A stretch of DNA of 32,525 nt from a bacterium (GTDB lineage Bacteria; Armatimonadota; Zipacnadia; Zipacnadales; UBA11051), in contig JAUVVY010000013.1 of assembly GCA_030604405.1 (NCBI GenBank), forward strand, positions 67,267-99,791, written 5' to 3'. Of the stretch, positions 7,628-15,902 are shown piece by piece. Position 1 is the first letter of the stretch; each line of letters begins with the position of its first letter. The translations under genes and the position numbers were made by a program. The notes under the pieces are model-generated. The model was not told where the DNA came from. It was given only the letters and a program-made list of their open reading frames with translations, and did not search any database.

Positions 7628-8941
7628 ATGCAAGAGATAATTGCAGTCGGCCTTGAACGCCGGGAGCTACTGGCAGCCGAAAAAGCGATACTGGTCGGCA
7701 TATCCAGGCTGGAGGGCGAGGGCCTGCGCTCGATGCGCGAGCTGGCGCAGTTGGCCCTCTCCGCCGGCGCGGTGCCGGTTGATGTGCTGGTGCAGATGCG
7801 CCGTGCCCCGCAGCCGGCCACGTACATCGGCAAGGGCAAGGTGCAGGAGCTGCGTGCTCTGCGGCTCTCTGCCGATGCTGAGATAGTGCTTTTTGACTGC
7901 GAGCTCACTCCTGTGCAGGTCGGCAACCTGGTGGACGAGCTGGACTGCAAGGTGCTCGACCGCACCGAGTTGATCCTGGATATTTTCGCCCAGCACGCCA
8001 CCAGCAGGGAGGGCCAACTGCAGGTCGAGCTCGCGCAACTGTCCTACCTGCTACCGCGGCTGGTGGGCAAGGGCCCGATGATGGATCGCATTGCCGGCGG
8101 CGGGGGCGGCGGCACTGCTGGCGGTGTCGGGGTGCGCGGGCCGGGCGAGACGAAGCTCGAGACCGACCGGCGGGCGCTGCGTGTGAAGATGTCGCGCCTC
8201 AAACAGCAGATAGAGGAGGTACGCCGCCAGCGTGCTGTCGAACATCGCGCGCGAGCGCGCTCGGGATTGCCTCTGGTCTCGCTGGTCGGATACACAAATG
8301 CCGGCAAGTCAGCCCTGCTCAACGCACTTGTCGGCAGTGAAGAAGTGCGGGCTCACGATCGGCTCTTCGAGACCCTCGACACCACCATCCGCAGAGTCGA
8401 GATTCAGGGCGCTCAATTGCTGCTCAGCGACACGGTGGGTTTCATCCACAACCTGCCCAAAGACCTGTTTTCTGCATTTATGGCGACGCTGGAGCAGTTG
8501 CAGCAGGCCGATGTCATCATCCACGTGCTTGACGCGAGCGCGCCGTGGGCGGCTACAGAGCGCCAGGCCAGCGAGGAGATACTCGCCAGGCTGGGCGTGG
8601 ACGACAAGCCGACCATACTGGTTCTCAACAAGTGGGACAAGCTAGCCGGCACCCCACGCGCAGAGCGGATGCTGGCCGAGATGCCTGACGGCCTGCCGAT
8701 CTCGGCGGCGCAGCAGATCGGCTTGGAGAAGCTGCGCGCTCGCATCGCCGAGGCCGCTTATGCGCGGCTCGTGGCGCTGTCGCTGCAGTTGCCTTACGAT
8801 CGGATGGAGCTATTGCAGCTTTGCCGCGAGCACGGTCGCGTCCTGGACACCGAGTACGAAGAGGATCACGTGGCGGTTGATGTGGAAGTGAATTCCGAAC
8901 TGGTCGCCAGGCTCAAGCCTTTTGTCGTCGCACCGAACTGA
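7628..8941 (+). CDS. hflX: Ribosome-associated GTPase HflX
   Basis: A 437-residue TRAFAC GTPase that splits or rescues stalled 70S ribosomes. The N-terminal HflX domain contains the Y-I-G-K-G-K motif (66-71). The Gly-rich linker follows at about 157-177 and ends in R-G-P-G-E-T-K-L-E-T-D-R-R. The GTPase domain has G1 G-Y-T-N-A-G-K-S (221-228), G3 D-T-V-G-F (268-272), G4 N-K-W-D-K (334-338) and an I-S-A G5. A C-terminal domain follows. ATG 7628 lacks a strong ribosome site. The gene follows dapL by 42 bases and precedes two MFS genes in the same direction, suggesting one transcript. Confidence 0.95.
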   Translation: MQEIIAVGLERRELLAAEKAILVGISRLEGEGLRSMRELAQLALSAGAVPVDVLVQMRRAPQPATYIGKGKVQELRALRLSADAEIVLFDCELTPVQVGNLVDELDCKVLDRTELILDIFAQHATSREGQLQVELAQLSYLLPRLVGKGPMMDRIAGGGGGGTAGGVGVRGPGETKLETDRRALRVKMSRLKQQIEEVRRQRAVEHRARARSGLPLVSLVGYTNAGKSALLNALVGSEEVRAHDRLFETLDTTIRRVEIQGAQLLLSDTVGFIHNLPKDLFSAFMATLEQLQQADVIIHVLDASAPWAATERQASEEILARLGVDDKPTILVLNKWDKLAGTPRAERMLAEMPDGLPISAAQQIGLEKLRARIAEAAYARLVALSLQLPYDRMELLQLCREHGRVLDTEYEEDHVAVDVEVNSELVARLKPFVVAPN

Positions 8942-8991
8942 GATGAAGCTGGGGTCGCAGCGGGGATCGCAGAAGTCAGGAAGTTGTAGCA

Positions 8992-10362
8992 GTGGACAAA
9001 TCAACAGATGCAGCCGAGCGTGACCTGCTGGTTCCGCTGAATCGGCGCAACTATTTGTTGACCATCGCCAACGGCGTAATTTTCATCCCCGGAGCCCGCC
9101 TCGTCGCTCCCGGCACAGTGCTTCCGCTGCTTATCCTGCGGCTCTCCTCCGGCCTGACATGGCTCATCGGGCTTGCAAACAGCATCCTGTACGTCGTGCC
9201 CGTCCTGCCACAATTGCTCGCCTCGCGCTGGGTTGACACCAGTAAGCGCAAAGTCCCGATATGGCGTTGGTGCGCGGTAGTCAGGTTCATCGCCACCCTT
9301 GGCATGGGATGGGCCGTGCTATCCGCAACCAGCACGGGATATGCCTATGCGCTGGTGGCGTTCTTTGTGTGGTTGACCGTCCGGGTGCTCGCTCAGGGCG
9401 TCTCCAGCCTCGTGTTCACCGACATCGTCGCCCGCTCTGTCCCTACCACCAAGCGAGGCAGCATATGGATGTGGCGGCAACTTCTCGGCCTCTTCCTGGT
9501 CCTAACTTTCTCCGTGCCCGTGATCAACTACATGCTGAGCGAGAAGACCCTCTTCAAGTTTCCCACCAATTACGGCTTGCTCCTGGTGGGCTCGGCACTG
9601 TTCATGGGCATTGCATGGATCATCTTCTCCTTCACCGAGGAGCCGCAGGGCAAACCGGCCGGCCACAAGCTTACGATGGCACAGCATCTGGCCCGCGGAA
9701 TGCGATTCCTCAACCGCGACAAGAGCTACCGCCGGCTCATGCGCGTGCGCATACTGCTCAGTGCCGCTGCCAACGTCAGTCCCTTTTTTATCGCATTCGC
9801 CGTGCAGGAGTGGCATTTTCACGACGTGGTGGCTGCAACCTTTTTGACTGTTCAGATACTCTCGCAGATGCTGGGTTGCTGGATCGTCGGGCACGTCTCT
9901 GACCGGCTCGGCAACCGCAAGGTACTGGTGCTTGCAGCCGCCACGATGCTCGTAACCGCAACTGTGGCCTACCTTGGGGCCTCGTTTACTCCCGAGGGCG
10001 CTATTGTGCTGCTGGGCTACCCGGTCTCGTACCGCCTGATTGTGCTGATGGTCTGTTTTGTCGGCAGCGGCCTGTTTGCGGCAGAGCTGTATCCCGGATA
10101 CATCAACTACCTCATGGACATCGCTCCGCGCCGAAAACTTCCCTCATACGTGGGCTTCGCCAGCTTCTTCTTGCTGCCACTCGGGGCGGTCCCGCTGGTG
10201 TACGGGTGGCTTGCTCAGACCGTCGGCTATCGGGCCATCTTCATCATCGCCTTGCTGCTTTCCGCCGTTGGGCTCCGACTGGCATCCCGTATCGGCGAGC
10301 CACGCGACGAACTCACCAATGATGTGACAAATGACGAAAGCGACTCCCGCGCAGAGGAGTAA
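8992..10362 (+). CDS. MFS transporter, first of a tandem pair
   Basis: A 456-residue membrane protein with about 12 hydrophobic segments. An MFS-type loop S-D-R-L-G-N-R-K is present after the middle of the chain, and L-A-S-R-W-V-D-T-S-K-R-K in the first half occupies the equivalent position. Starts at GTG 8992 with AGGAA nine bases upstream. It is clearly homologous to the next gene: both begin with a 16-residue stretch ending in L-V-P-L and continue with R-R-N-Y, and both contain T-T-K-R-G-S and P-G-Y-x-N-Y-L-M-D-I-A-P. The substrate is unknown. The acidic C-terminus (last 20 residues) is not shared with the paralogue. Confidence 0.82.
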   Translation: MDKSTDAAERDLLVPLNRRNYLLTIANGVIFIPGARLVAPGTVLPLLILRLSSGLTWLIGLANSILYVVPVLPQLLASRWVDTSKRKVPIWRWCAVVRFIATLGMGWAVLSATSTGYAYALVAFFVWLTVRVLAQGVSSLVFTDIVARSVPTTKRGSIWMWRQLLGLFLVLTFSVPVINYMLSEKTLFKFPTNYGLLLVGSALFMGIAWIIFSFTEEPQGKPAGHKLTMAQHLARGMRFLNRDKSYRRLMRVRILLSAAANVSPFFIAFAVQEWHFHDVVAATFLTVQILSQMLGCWIVGHVSDRLGNRKVLVLAAATMLVTATVAYLGASFTPEGAIVLLGYPVSYRLIVLMVCFVGSGLFAAELYPGYINYLMDIAPRRKLPSYVGFASFFLLPLGAVPLVYGWLAQTVGYRAIFIIALLLSAVGLRLASRIGEPRDELTNDVTNDESDSRAEE

Positions 10363-10392
10363 CGGGGCGTGGCCGAGAAGCACCCGTAATTG

Positions 10393-11751
10393 ATGCCAGA
10401 TATGTCAGACTCCACAAGTAGTCGCGAAAGTGAGATGCTGGTTCCGCTGCACCGGCGGAACTATATCCTGGGGATCATCAACGGGATACTGTTCCAGACG
10501 GGCTACCGCCTGGCCGACCCGATGACTGTACTGCCGCTGCTACTGATCCGCCTATCGGGTGTGACGTGGATTGTCGGGCTGTTGCAGGCGATCATCATAA
10601 CCGCCCCGGCCGTGCCGGCGATATTGGCCTCTCGCTTCATAGACACCGCCGAGCGCAAGTTGCCGATCTTCAACTTCTACAGCGTCATCAGGTTCCTGGC
10701 GCTGATGGGGATGGCGCTAGCGGTGCTGGCGGGTGGCTATTTGAGCGGCGTGCTGCTGGCGGCGCTCTTGCTATCCCTCTTCGCGATATGGCTTAGCGCA
10801 CAGGCCGTCAGCACCATGGCCTTCATGGACATAGTGGCTAAGTCAACGCCTACGACAAAGCGCGGCAGCTTCTGGATGTGGCGGCAGATGATCGGCCTGT
10901 CTCTGGTGCTGACGGTGGCGGTGCCGCTTGTCCACTATCTGCTGGGAGACAACTCCCCGGCCGAATTCCCGGCCAACTACGGCCTTCTGCTATTGGGCAG
11001 CGCCTTGATCCTTGGCGCTTCGTGGCTTGTCTATTCGCGGGTCAAAGAGCCGCCGAGCAAGCCGGCCCGCCACAAGCTCACAGTGCGGCAAAACATCGCC
11101 CGTGGCCTGGGCTTTTGGCGTCAGGATCTCAGATACCGCCGGATGGTCAGAGTGGTTCTGCTGCTGGCCTCTGCAGGTGCAGTCGGGCCGTTCTTCATGG
11201 CTCTGGCCGTGCAGGAGTGGGATTTCCCCGACACGGTCGCAGCCACATTCGTGACAGTGCAGATTCTCGCCCAGATGGCCGGCAGCATCCTCCAGGGGCG
11301 CGTCTCCGACCGCCTCGGCAACCGCAAGGTGCTCATATTCGCCTCATTCACCGGCTTTCTCGCCGCACTCGTGGCTGTGTTCAGCGCAGCGTTCGCCCCG
11401 GCCGGTGGCATGGACGTATTCGGCTACACGCTCTCCTACCGGCTGCTGTTGCTGTGTATCTGCTTTGCGGGCAGTGGGTTTTACACCGCGCAGTTATGGC
11501 CGGGGTACATGAACTATCTGATGGATATTGCCCCGGAACGCAAGCGTCCCTCCTATTTCGGCTTCACCAACCTCTTCCTCCTGCCCGTAGGCGTCGTGCC
11601 TCTGATATTCGGCTGGCTCGCACAAACCGTCAGCTTCCAGATCGTATTCGGCATAGCGGCCGTTATAGCCGCTGCAGCGGCTGTACTTTCTCTGCGCATA
11701 AAGGAACCACGTGACGACCTCACCGCCGACCAGTTGCAGGCCCTCAGCTAG
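10393..11751 (+). CDS. MFS transporter, second of a tandem pair
   Basis: About 452 residues with about 12 hydrophobic segments and the MFS loop S-D-R-L-G-N-R-K-V-L. It is a paralogue of the preceding gene and starts 30 bases after it, so a tandem duplication is the simplest origin. I give the first ATG (10393), but the ATG at 10402 may be the true start because from there M-S-D-S-T lines up exactly, 16 residues before the shared L-V-P-L, with the paralogue's first Met. No strong ribosome site precedes either. Two similar transporters might form a heteromer or have split substrates; the sequence does not say which. Confidence 0.82.
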   Translation: MPDMSDSTSSRESEMLVPLHRRNYILGIINGILFQTGYRLADPMTVLPLLLIRLSGVTWIVGLLQAIIITAPAVPAILASRFIDTAERKLPIFNFYSVIRFLALMGMALAVLAGGYLSGVLLAALLLSLFAIWLSAQAVSTMAFMDIVAKSTPTTKRGSFWMWRQMIGLSLVLTVAVPLVHYLLGDNSPAEFPANYGLLLLGSALILGASWLVYSRVKEPPSKPARHKLTVRQNIARGLGFWRQDLRYRRMVRVVLLLASAGAVGPFFMALAVQEWDFPDTVAATFVTVQILAQMAGSILQGRVSDRLGNRKVLIFASFTGFLAALVAVFSAAFAPAGGMDVFGYTLSYRLLLLCICFAGSGFYTAQLWPGYMNYLMDIAPERKRPSYFGFTNLFLLPVGVVPLIFGWLAQTVSFQIVFGIAAVIAAAAAVLSLRIKEPRDDLTADQLQALS

Positions 11752-11775
11752 CGGTCGTACGTGATCGGGCAAACG

Positions 11776-11799
11776 AAAAAAGCGCTGGTCACCCGGCGC
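11776..11799 (-). terminator. Terminator-like hairpin facing minus, with no obvious gene feeding it
   Basis: Arms 11782-11788 and 11793-11799 (GCGCTGG / CCGGCGC, one wobble) with a 4-base loop; on the minus strand the stem is followed by six T. The plus strand has no T-run after it, so it would not be an efficient terminator for the MFS gene. Confidence 0.5.
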
Positions 11800-11857
11800 C
11801 CTCGGCCTTGTCTCAAAACATTGAACTGCTGCAACCACTTTCTGACGGGTAGCTCGG

Positions 11858-12058
11858 CCTGAGCTTTGTTCCGTCTGCAAAGCTCAGGTGAGAATGCCTC
11901 AGCATTCTCCGCTTCCCGTTCGACAGGCTCACGGCCCTGAGCTGAGTTCGCTTGCGAACTCCCGTCGAAGGGCAGCCCGAGGCGGCCTCTCAACAACTCG
12001 CTTCCAGTGAGCGCAAGAAATGATCTACTGGCTATTCCCGCAGTACGCGCCCTGCCAG
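11858..12058 (+). repeat. Composite multi-hairpin repeat, copy 1
   Basis: In order: an 11-bp hairpin (11858-11868 with 11878-11888), an 8-bp hairpin GAGAATGC / GCATTCTC (11890-11897 with 11902-11909), the conserved bridge GCTTCCCGTTCGAC, then the nested TTCGAC/GTCGAA and GCTCA/TGAGC stems (11919-11969). An extra GAGTTCG / CGAACTC hairpin sits inside (11944-11961). From 11969 to 12058 a further roughly 90 bases match the copy at 14165-14253 with about a dozen differences. The hairpin part shares its architecture with 25228-25350. Confidence 0.8.
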
Positions 12059-12163
12059 ATGACCAGACATTCCCGACTCTGTACTCATCGATTATCGTCA
12101 GCAGCCGCAGGGGCTGGCAGTCATGCGTCCTGGCATGCATGAAGTCATAGCGCCGCACAGGGC

Positions 12164-12192
12164 TTGACAGCGTGGCCTGGCGGTGTCATCAT
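12164..12192 (+). promoter_or_regulatory. Weak candidate promoter of the lipoprotein gene
   Basis: Perfect TTGACA at 12164-12169 with CATCAT (4 of 6 matches to TATAAT) at 12187-12192 after 17 bases. It lies about 130 bases before the start codon. Confidence 0.35.
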
Positions 12193-12324
12193 TGCGGGAA
12201 CCGAACGGACGTCGCGCTGCACTGAAGCGACCGCTGGGCGCATGTACCCTGTGCATCGCAGCGTGAAAGGGTGAGTGCGGCGCAGCTAGCGAGTAGCTGT
12301 TGATTTCAAAAAGGAGGAGTTAAC

Positions 12325-13878
12325 ATGTCCAGGATCTTACTTGCTGTAGTTGTGGTCGGCATATTGGCATTGAGTTTTTTCGTTCCAGGTTGTGGAGGGA
12401 ACGGATCTACACCAAGCCCGGACGAGGGTGCCGGAGGCACAGTGATGGTGCGAGTTACGGATCCCAACGGCACGCCACTGGCCAACGTGAGCATGTCGCT
12501 GGCAGGCACGACGAGTACCAGTGACGCGCAGGGGCACCTGCGCTTGGAGGGCATCAGCCCGACAACCGGCGCACTGGCGAACTTCGCTGTCGATGGTCAC
12601 GTATCCACGGCGAGGAGGGTGGACGTCATAGCCGGCGAGGAGCTGACGTTCGATGTGATGATGGTGCCGGTCGGGACAACTCAGACTATTGACACCGCCG
12701 TGGAAAGGGAAGTGTTACACGCCGGCGGCGGCATAATAATCCCCGCGGACGGAGTCGTTGACGCTGCAGGCAATCCTGTCAGCACGGCACAAGTTCAGGT
12801 GACTACGGCGCTCCCTAGCGATCCCGGATACACGTCATTTTTCCCCGGGCCCTTCATTGGCAGCCGGGCAAGTGATGGCGAAGAAGGCCTCCTTCTAAGC
12901 CACGGGTTCGTGGACGTGGTCCTGCAGGACGCCAGCGGGAACTCATTGCAGCTTGCGCAAGGCAAACCGGCAGAGATGATCTTCCCCATTGATGCGGATC
13001 CAGACTCAGAGCCAAGCCAGGACACCGTCCCGCTCTGGTACTATGATGTAGCCCAGGGAATATGGATTGAAGAGGGTACGGTCACGCGCGACGCTGCCGC
13101 TGGTGTCTACCGGGGCAGCGTGACCCACGTGACGCCCTGGAACGTGGACTACTGGCAGGCTCCGGCGTTCAAACGAGTCACCGTGATAGACCTGAATGGC
13201 GATCCCGTCGTCAGTGCTTGGGTGACTGTGGCACCGGCTACTGGCGGCGCCTGGTGGAGCGTGGACGTTACGGATGCCAACGGCCAAACCAGCGTGCTAG
13301 TCCGACCCAATAGTCCCATTCGAGTGTGGGTCCAGAAGGGGACGGTGGTTTCGCCTGTCACAACGGACACATCTCCTGGGATAGGTCAGACGCTGGACAA
13401 CACGATTACGATCGATCCCGCGCCAGCCGTCATAACGCTCACTTGGGGCGCCAACCCGCAGGATCTCGACCTTCATCTCACGGTGCCGACAACTCCGGGC
13501 CGCTCGCACATCTACAAGACGAGCCTGGGCTCGCCCACTCAGTTGCCGTATGCGGTTCTGGACGAAGACGTTACGACGGGTCTTGGCCCGGAGGCGATCT
13601 CGGTACGCCGCCTGCTGCCCGGCACGTATCGCTGCGCTGTCCACAACTACTCCGGCCAAACCCAAGCATTAGGGATTTGCAACTCCAACGCCGGCGTCGC
13701 CCTTGTCATGCCGGACGGCGTGAACACGTCGTTTATCCCTCCGGCACACAACGAAAATCACATGGACAACAACGTCTGGCTCGTCTTCGACCTGGTCGTG
13801 GCCGAGTCCGGCCTGTCTGTCACGGTCAATCCGCTCAACTCTTGGGGCACGACCGGTGACTACCATCCCGCTGATTGA
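12325..13878 (+). CDS. Large multi-domain lipoprotein (carboxypeptidase-regulatory-like and DUF2135-like)
   Basis: 517 residues, with an excellent ribosome site (AAAGGAGGAG) before ATG 12325. A lipoprotein signal peptide ends at V-P-G-C, with C23 as the modified residue (Pro at -2 is slightly unusual). Residues 38-115 look like a carboxypeptidase-regulatory beta-sandwich (D-P-N-G-T-P-L-A-N-V). Residues 130-276 resemble FAM171-type or cell-surface modules in other bacteria, ending in V-T-H-V-T-P-W-N-V-D. A second regulatory-like domain is at 284-365. The C-terminal part (370-510) carries T-W-G-A-N-P-Q-D-L-D-L-H, resembling DUF2135/YfaP domains. Probably a surface or periplasmic protein; I cannot assign a function. 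It is flanked by direct repeats. Confidence 0.8.
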   Translation: MSRILLAVVVVGILALSFFVPGCGGNGSTPSPDEGAGGTVMVRVTDPNGTPLANVSMSLAGTTSTSDAQGHLRLEGISPTTGALANFAVDGHVSTARRVDVIAGEELTFDVMMVPVGTTQTIDTAVEREVLHAGGGIIIPADGVVDAAGNPVSTAQVQVTTALPSDPGYTSFFPGPFIGSRASDGEEGLLLSHGFVDVVLQDASGNSLQLAQGKPAEMIFPIDADPDSEPSQDTVPLWYYDVAQGIWIEEGTVTRDAAAGVYRGSVTHVTPWNVDYWQAPAFKRVTVIDLNGDPVVSAWVTVAPATGGAWWSVDVTDANGQTSVLVRPNSPIRVWVQKGTVVSPVTTDTSPGIGQTLDNTITIDPAPAVITLTWGANPQDLDLHLTVPTTPGRSHIYKTSLGSPTQLPYAVLDEDVTTGLGPEAISVRRLLPGTYRCAVHNYSGQTQALGICNSNAGVALVMPDGVNTSFIPPAHNENHMDNNVWLVFDLVVAESGLSVTVNPLNSWGTTGDYHPAD

Positions 13879-14227
13879 GCGCGGGCGGCGAAGTAACAGC
13901 TTGGTGAAGCGGCTTTGAGGTGAGAATACCCGCTAAAAGGGAATATCAGACGGTGCGACAGGTGAGCCAGGACTATCGGCGCATCGAACGGCCACCTGTC
14001 GTCTTGCTTGGCTGCGAAAGCTGGGAGTTGCCTTGCTTGGTTGGGCGCTACCGTGCCCTGAGAGCGTTTTCCCAGGCCCATCTCGAATTATTCACCAATA
14101 CGTGGGTCAATTCTCAGCTTCCCGTTTGACCGTTCGACAAGCTCACGGTGCTGAGCAACGTCGAAGGGCAGCCCGAGGCGGCCCCTCAACAACTCGCTCT
14201 CAGTCAGCGCAAGCAATGATCTACTGG
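13879..14227. other. 349-base gene-free stretch with repeat copy 2
   Basis: Lies between the lipoprotein gene and the end of the PIG-L gene. The right-hand half is the second copy of the composite repeat. The left-hand half contains only weak inverted arms (around 13990-14080); I see no gene or promoter. Confidence 0.55.
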
Positions 14228-14253
14228 CTACTGCGGCAGTAGGCGCCCTGCCT
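14111..14253 (+). repeat. Composite repeat, copy 2 (direct repeat of 11910-12058)
   Basis: Carries TTCTCAGCTTCCCG, then the TTCGAC/GTCGAA (14133-14138 with 14160-14165) and GCTCA/TGAGC stems, then about 90 bases closely matching 11969-12058 in the same orientation. The upstream hairpins of copy 1 are degraded here. The distal 25 bases are inside the PIG-L reading frame and provide its last residues and stop codon. Confidence 0.8.
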
Positions 14254-14938
14254 GTGTCCGGCCCCATGCCTCTACTGGCCGGAACGCCTCGGCATACTTG
14301 ACGCCGCATTGCAGGCCGCGGAAGTGTGCGGTCACGGCCATGTATTCCACGTAGTCAATCCCATCGTGGTCCCGCAGCCAGGTGTACTGGCTCTGGTGGC
14401 ACAGCAGCATATCTGTTTTCTTTTCCCACTGGTCGCTGATGTCCACGTAGTAATACGGCTGGAAGTTGTGCCCCCCCAGCGGCTCCCAGTAATACACGGT
14501 TGGCATCAAGTCGTGCGCGCTGCTCCATCCGCCGGTCCTATACAAGGGTACGGCGCACCAGAAAGAGGCCTCCCATGTATTCTGCGAAGCCCCCACGTGA
14601 TCGCTCATGTAGTCGCCGGGGTAGTGGGTGAGGATGACATCGGGCTTGACCTCGCGAACCACTTCGGTGTAGATCGCCCGCTGCTCCTGGGTGTGCCAGG
14701 GGCCGGAGTCAGGCAGGTCGAGCAGGATGCACTCAGCCCCAATGACTTCGGCCGACTGCCGCGCCTCTCGCCGCCGGATGCACTGAAGGTGTGCCGAGGG
14801 AATCACAAAATGGCCCTGGCTGCCATTGCACGAGATGCACATGAAGACCTCGTGCCCCTGCTCCTTATACTTCGCCAGTGTACCGCCCACCATCAGTTCG
14901 GCATCGTCCGGGTGAGCTGAAATTGACAGTATCCGCAT
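14228..14938 (-). CDS. PIG-L family N-acetyl-sugar deacetylase
   Basis: 236 residues from ATG 14938, which follows GGAGG; the open frame extends 23 codons upstream without support. The zinc-binding A-H-P-D-D-A-E is at residues 8-14 (H9, D11, D12). The second half of the site is H-Y-P-G-D-Y-M-S-D-H (105-114), where H114 is the third metal ligand by analogy with BshB/MshB. The family deacetylates GlcNAc conjugates, in lipids or in low-molecular-weight thiol biosynthesis such as bacillithiol. No bacillithiol partner gene is nearby, so the substrate is open. The final residues and stop codon fall within the repeat at 14111-14253, so the C-terminus may have been replaced by it. Divergent from the M55 peptidase gene. 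Confidence 0.87.
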   Translation of the reverse strand: MRILSISAHPDDAELMVGGTLAKYKEQGHEVFMCISCNGSQGHFVIPSAHLQCIRRREARQSAEVIGAECILLDLPDSGPWHTQEQRAIYTEVVREVKPDVILTHYPGDYMSDHVGASQNTWEASFWCAVPLYRTGGWSSAHDLMPTVYYWEPLGGHNFQPYYYVDISDQWEKKTDMLLCHQSQYTWLRDHDGIDYVEYMAVTAHFRGLQCGVKYAEAFRPVEAWGRTQAGRLLPQ

Positions 14939-15108
14939 CAGGCCAACCTCCGGGGTAACGCAGAGTGCTTTGCACTTACGGGGTCCTTGTCGTCTCCATT
15001 GTAGCATCTTCGGCCATGATTGATAATGCCAATTTGCGAGGATTCTGCTGCGATTGAGAAGAAACTGGCCTCAACGGGCGCTAATCTGACTGCGGGGAGA
15101 GAGCTGAT

Positions 15109-15897
15109 ATGAAGGTTTACATAATGTGCGACCAGGAGGGCACCGCCGGAATGGTGCATTTTGAGAACCGCGATGACAACAACGCCTGGAACGCCTGGTA
15201 CCGGCAGCGGATTATGAAGCTGCAGACCGCCGAGGTCAAGGCGGCCGTGGAGGGCTTCCGGGAGGCCGGGGCCACGGAGATACTAATCAATGATTCCCAC
15301 GGCAGCGGTTACAATATCCTATTTGAAGAGCTGGAGGGCCCCGTGCAGGTAATTCACGGCAACCAGCGGCACGCGGAGTTCTGGCTGTCGCGTCTGGACG
15401 AGACCTTCGACGCCGGCTGCTACCTCGGCGGCCATCCGATGGATGGCACGAAGAAGGGCATCCTGCCGCACACCCACTGGGACGTCAACGGCATCGAGTT
15501 GGGCGAAGTCGGCATGGCGATGACGCTGTTCGGTTATTTCGGCGTGGCGACGGTTTTCGTCAGCGGCGATGCGGCTGTCGAGCGCGAGGTCAAGGCGCTA
15601 TGCCCTGACACCGAGGTGGCGGCCGTCAAGGAGGCCCTGGCGCCGGACATCGCGATGGAGCACATCCCGGCAAATGCGCGGAAGATGATCTACGAAGGTG
15701 CCAAGCGTGGCCTCGAGCGGGTCAGCGCGATCGAGCCGGTCCGAATAGCGCCGCCTTACCAGTTGCGATTGGGTGCTAACATCGAGCGCACCGGCGACGA
15801 CTACTACGAGGTCGTCTATGCGGCACTGACCGAGTATTACCACTACAACCGGGAGTTCAAGCGCGAAGGCCGCGAATGGGTGCCCGTGGATGAGTAG
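15109..15897 (+). CDS. M55-family D-aminopeptidase (DppA-like)
   Basis: A 262-residue metallopeptidase. It begins M-K-V-Y-I-M-C-D-Q-E-G, giving the expected metal ligands D8 and E10. H64 (N-D-S-H-G), H109 (G-G-H-P-M) and E133 (N-G-I-E-L-G-E-V-G) complete the set known from Bacillus DppA, which has D8, E10, H60, H104 and E133. The family forms decameric cytoplasmic enzymes that cut D-Ala-containing dipeptides, useful in recycling peptidoglycan fragments. ATG 15109 follows GGGGAGAGAG. It is transcribed away from the PIG-L deacetylase and both could act on cell-wall material, but that link is inference. No dipeptide transporter genes are next to it. Confidence 0.9.
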   Translation: MKVYIMCDQEGTAGMVHFENRDDNNAWNAWYRQRIMKLQTAEVKAAVEGFREAGATEILINDSHGSGYNILFEELEGPVQVIHGNQRHAEFWLSRLDETFDAGCYLGGHPMDGTKKGILPHTHWDVNGIELGEVGMAMTLFGYFGVATVFVSGDAAVEREVKALCPDTEVAAVKEALAPDIAMEHIPANARKMIYEGAKRGLERVSAIEPVRIAPPYQLRLGANIERTGDDYYEVVYAALTEYYHYNREFKREGREWVPVDE

Positions 15898-15902
15898 CCC
15901 GC

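Larger units (their letters stand above)
11752..12324. other. 573-base gene-free stretch dominated by hairpin repeats
   Basis: Contains a minus-oriented terminator-like hairpin (11776-11799), a composite multi-hairpin repeat (11858-12058) and a weak candidate promoter (12164-12192). Possible reading frames here run through the repeats and look like repeat-derived peptides, not genes. The last 150 bases are the leader of the lipoprotein gene. Confidence 0.6.

Noticed and set aside
11748-12158. A 136-codon minus-strand frame in the repeat region
   Set aside because: Its translation (L-L-R-G-R-L-G-L-P-F-D type peptide) is the product of the repeat itself and a similar frame appears in the second copy, with the rest unrelated.
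12193-12324. Riboswitch in the leader of the lipoprotein gene
   Set aside because: The leader is GC-rich with scattered partial pairings, but I see no match to a known riboswitch core such as c-di-GMP-I.
14309-14920. A 203-codon plus-strand frame opposite the PIG-L gene
   Set aside because: Antisense to a gene with intact zinc-binding motifs; no ribosome site and no recognisable family.
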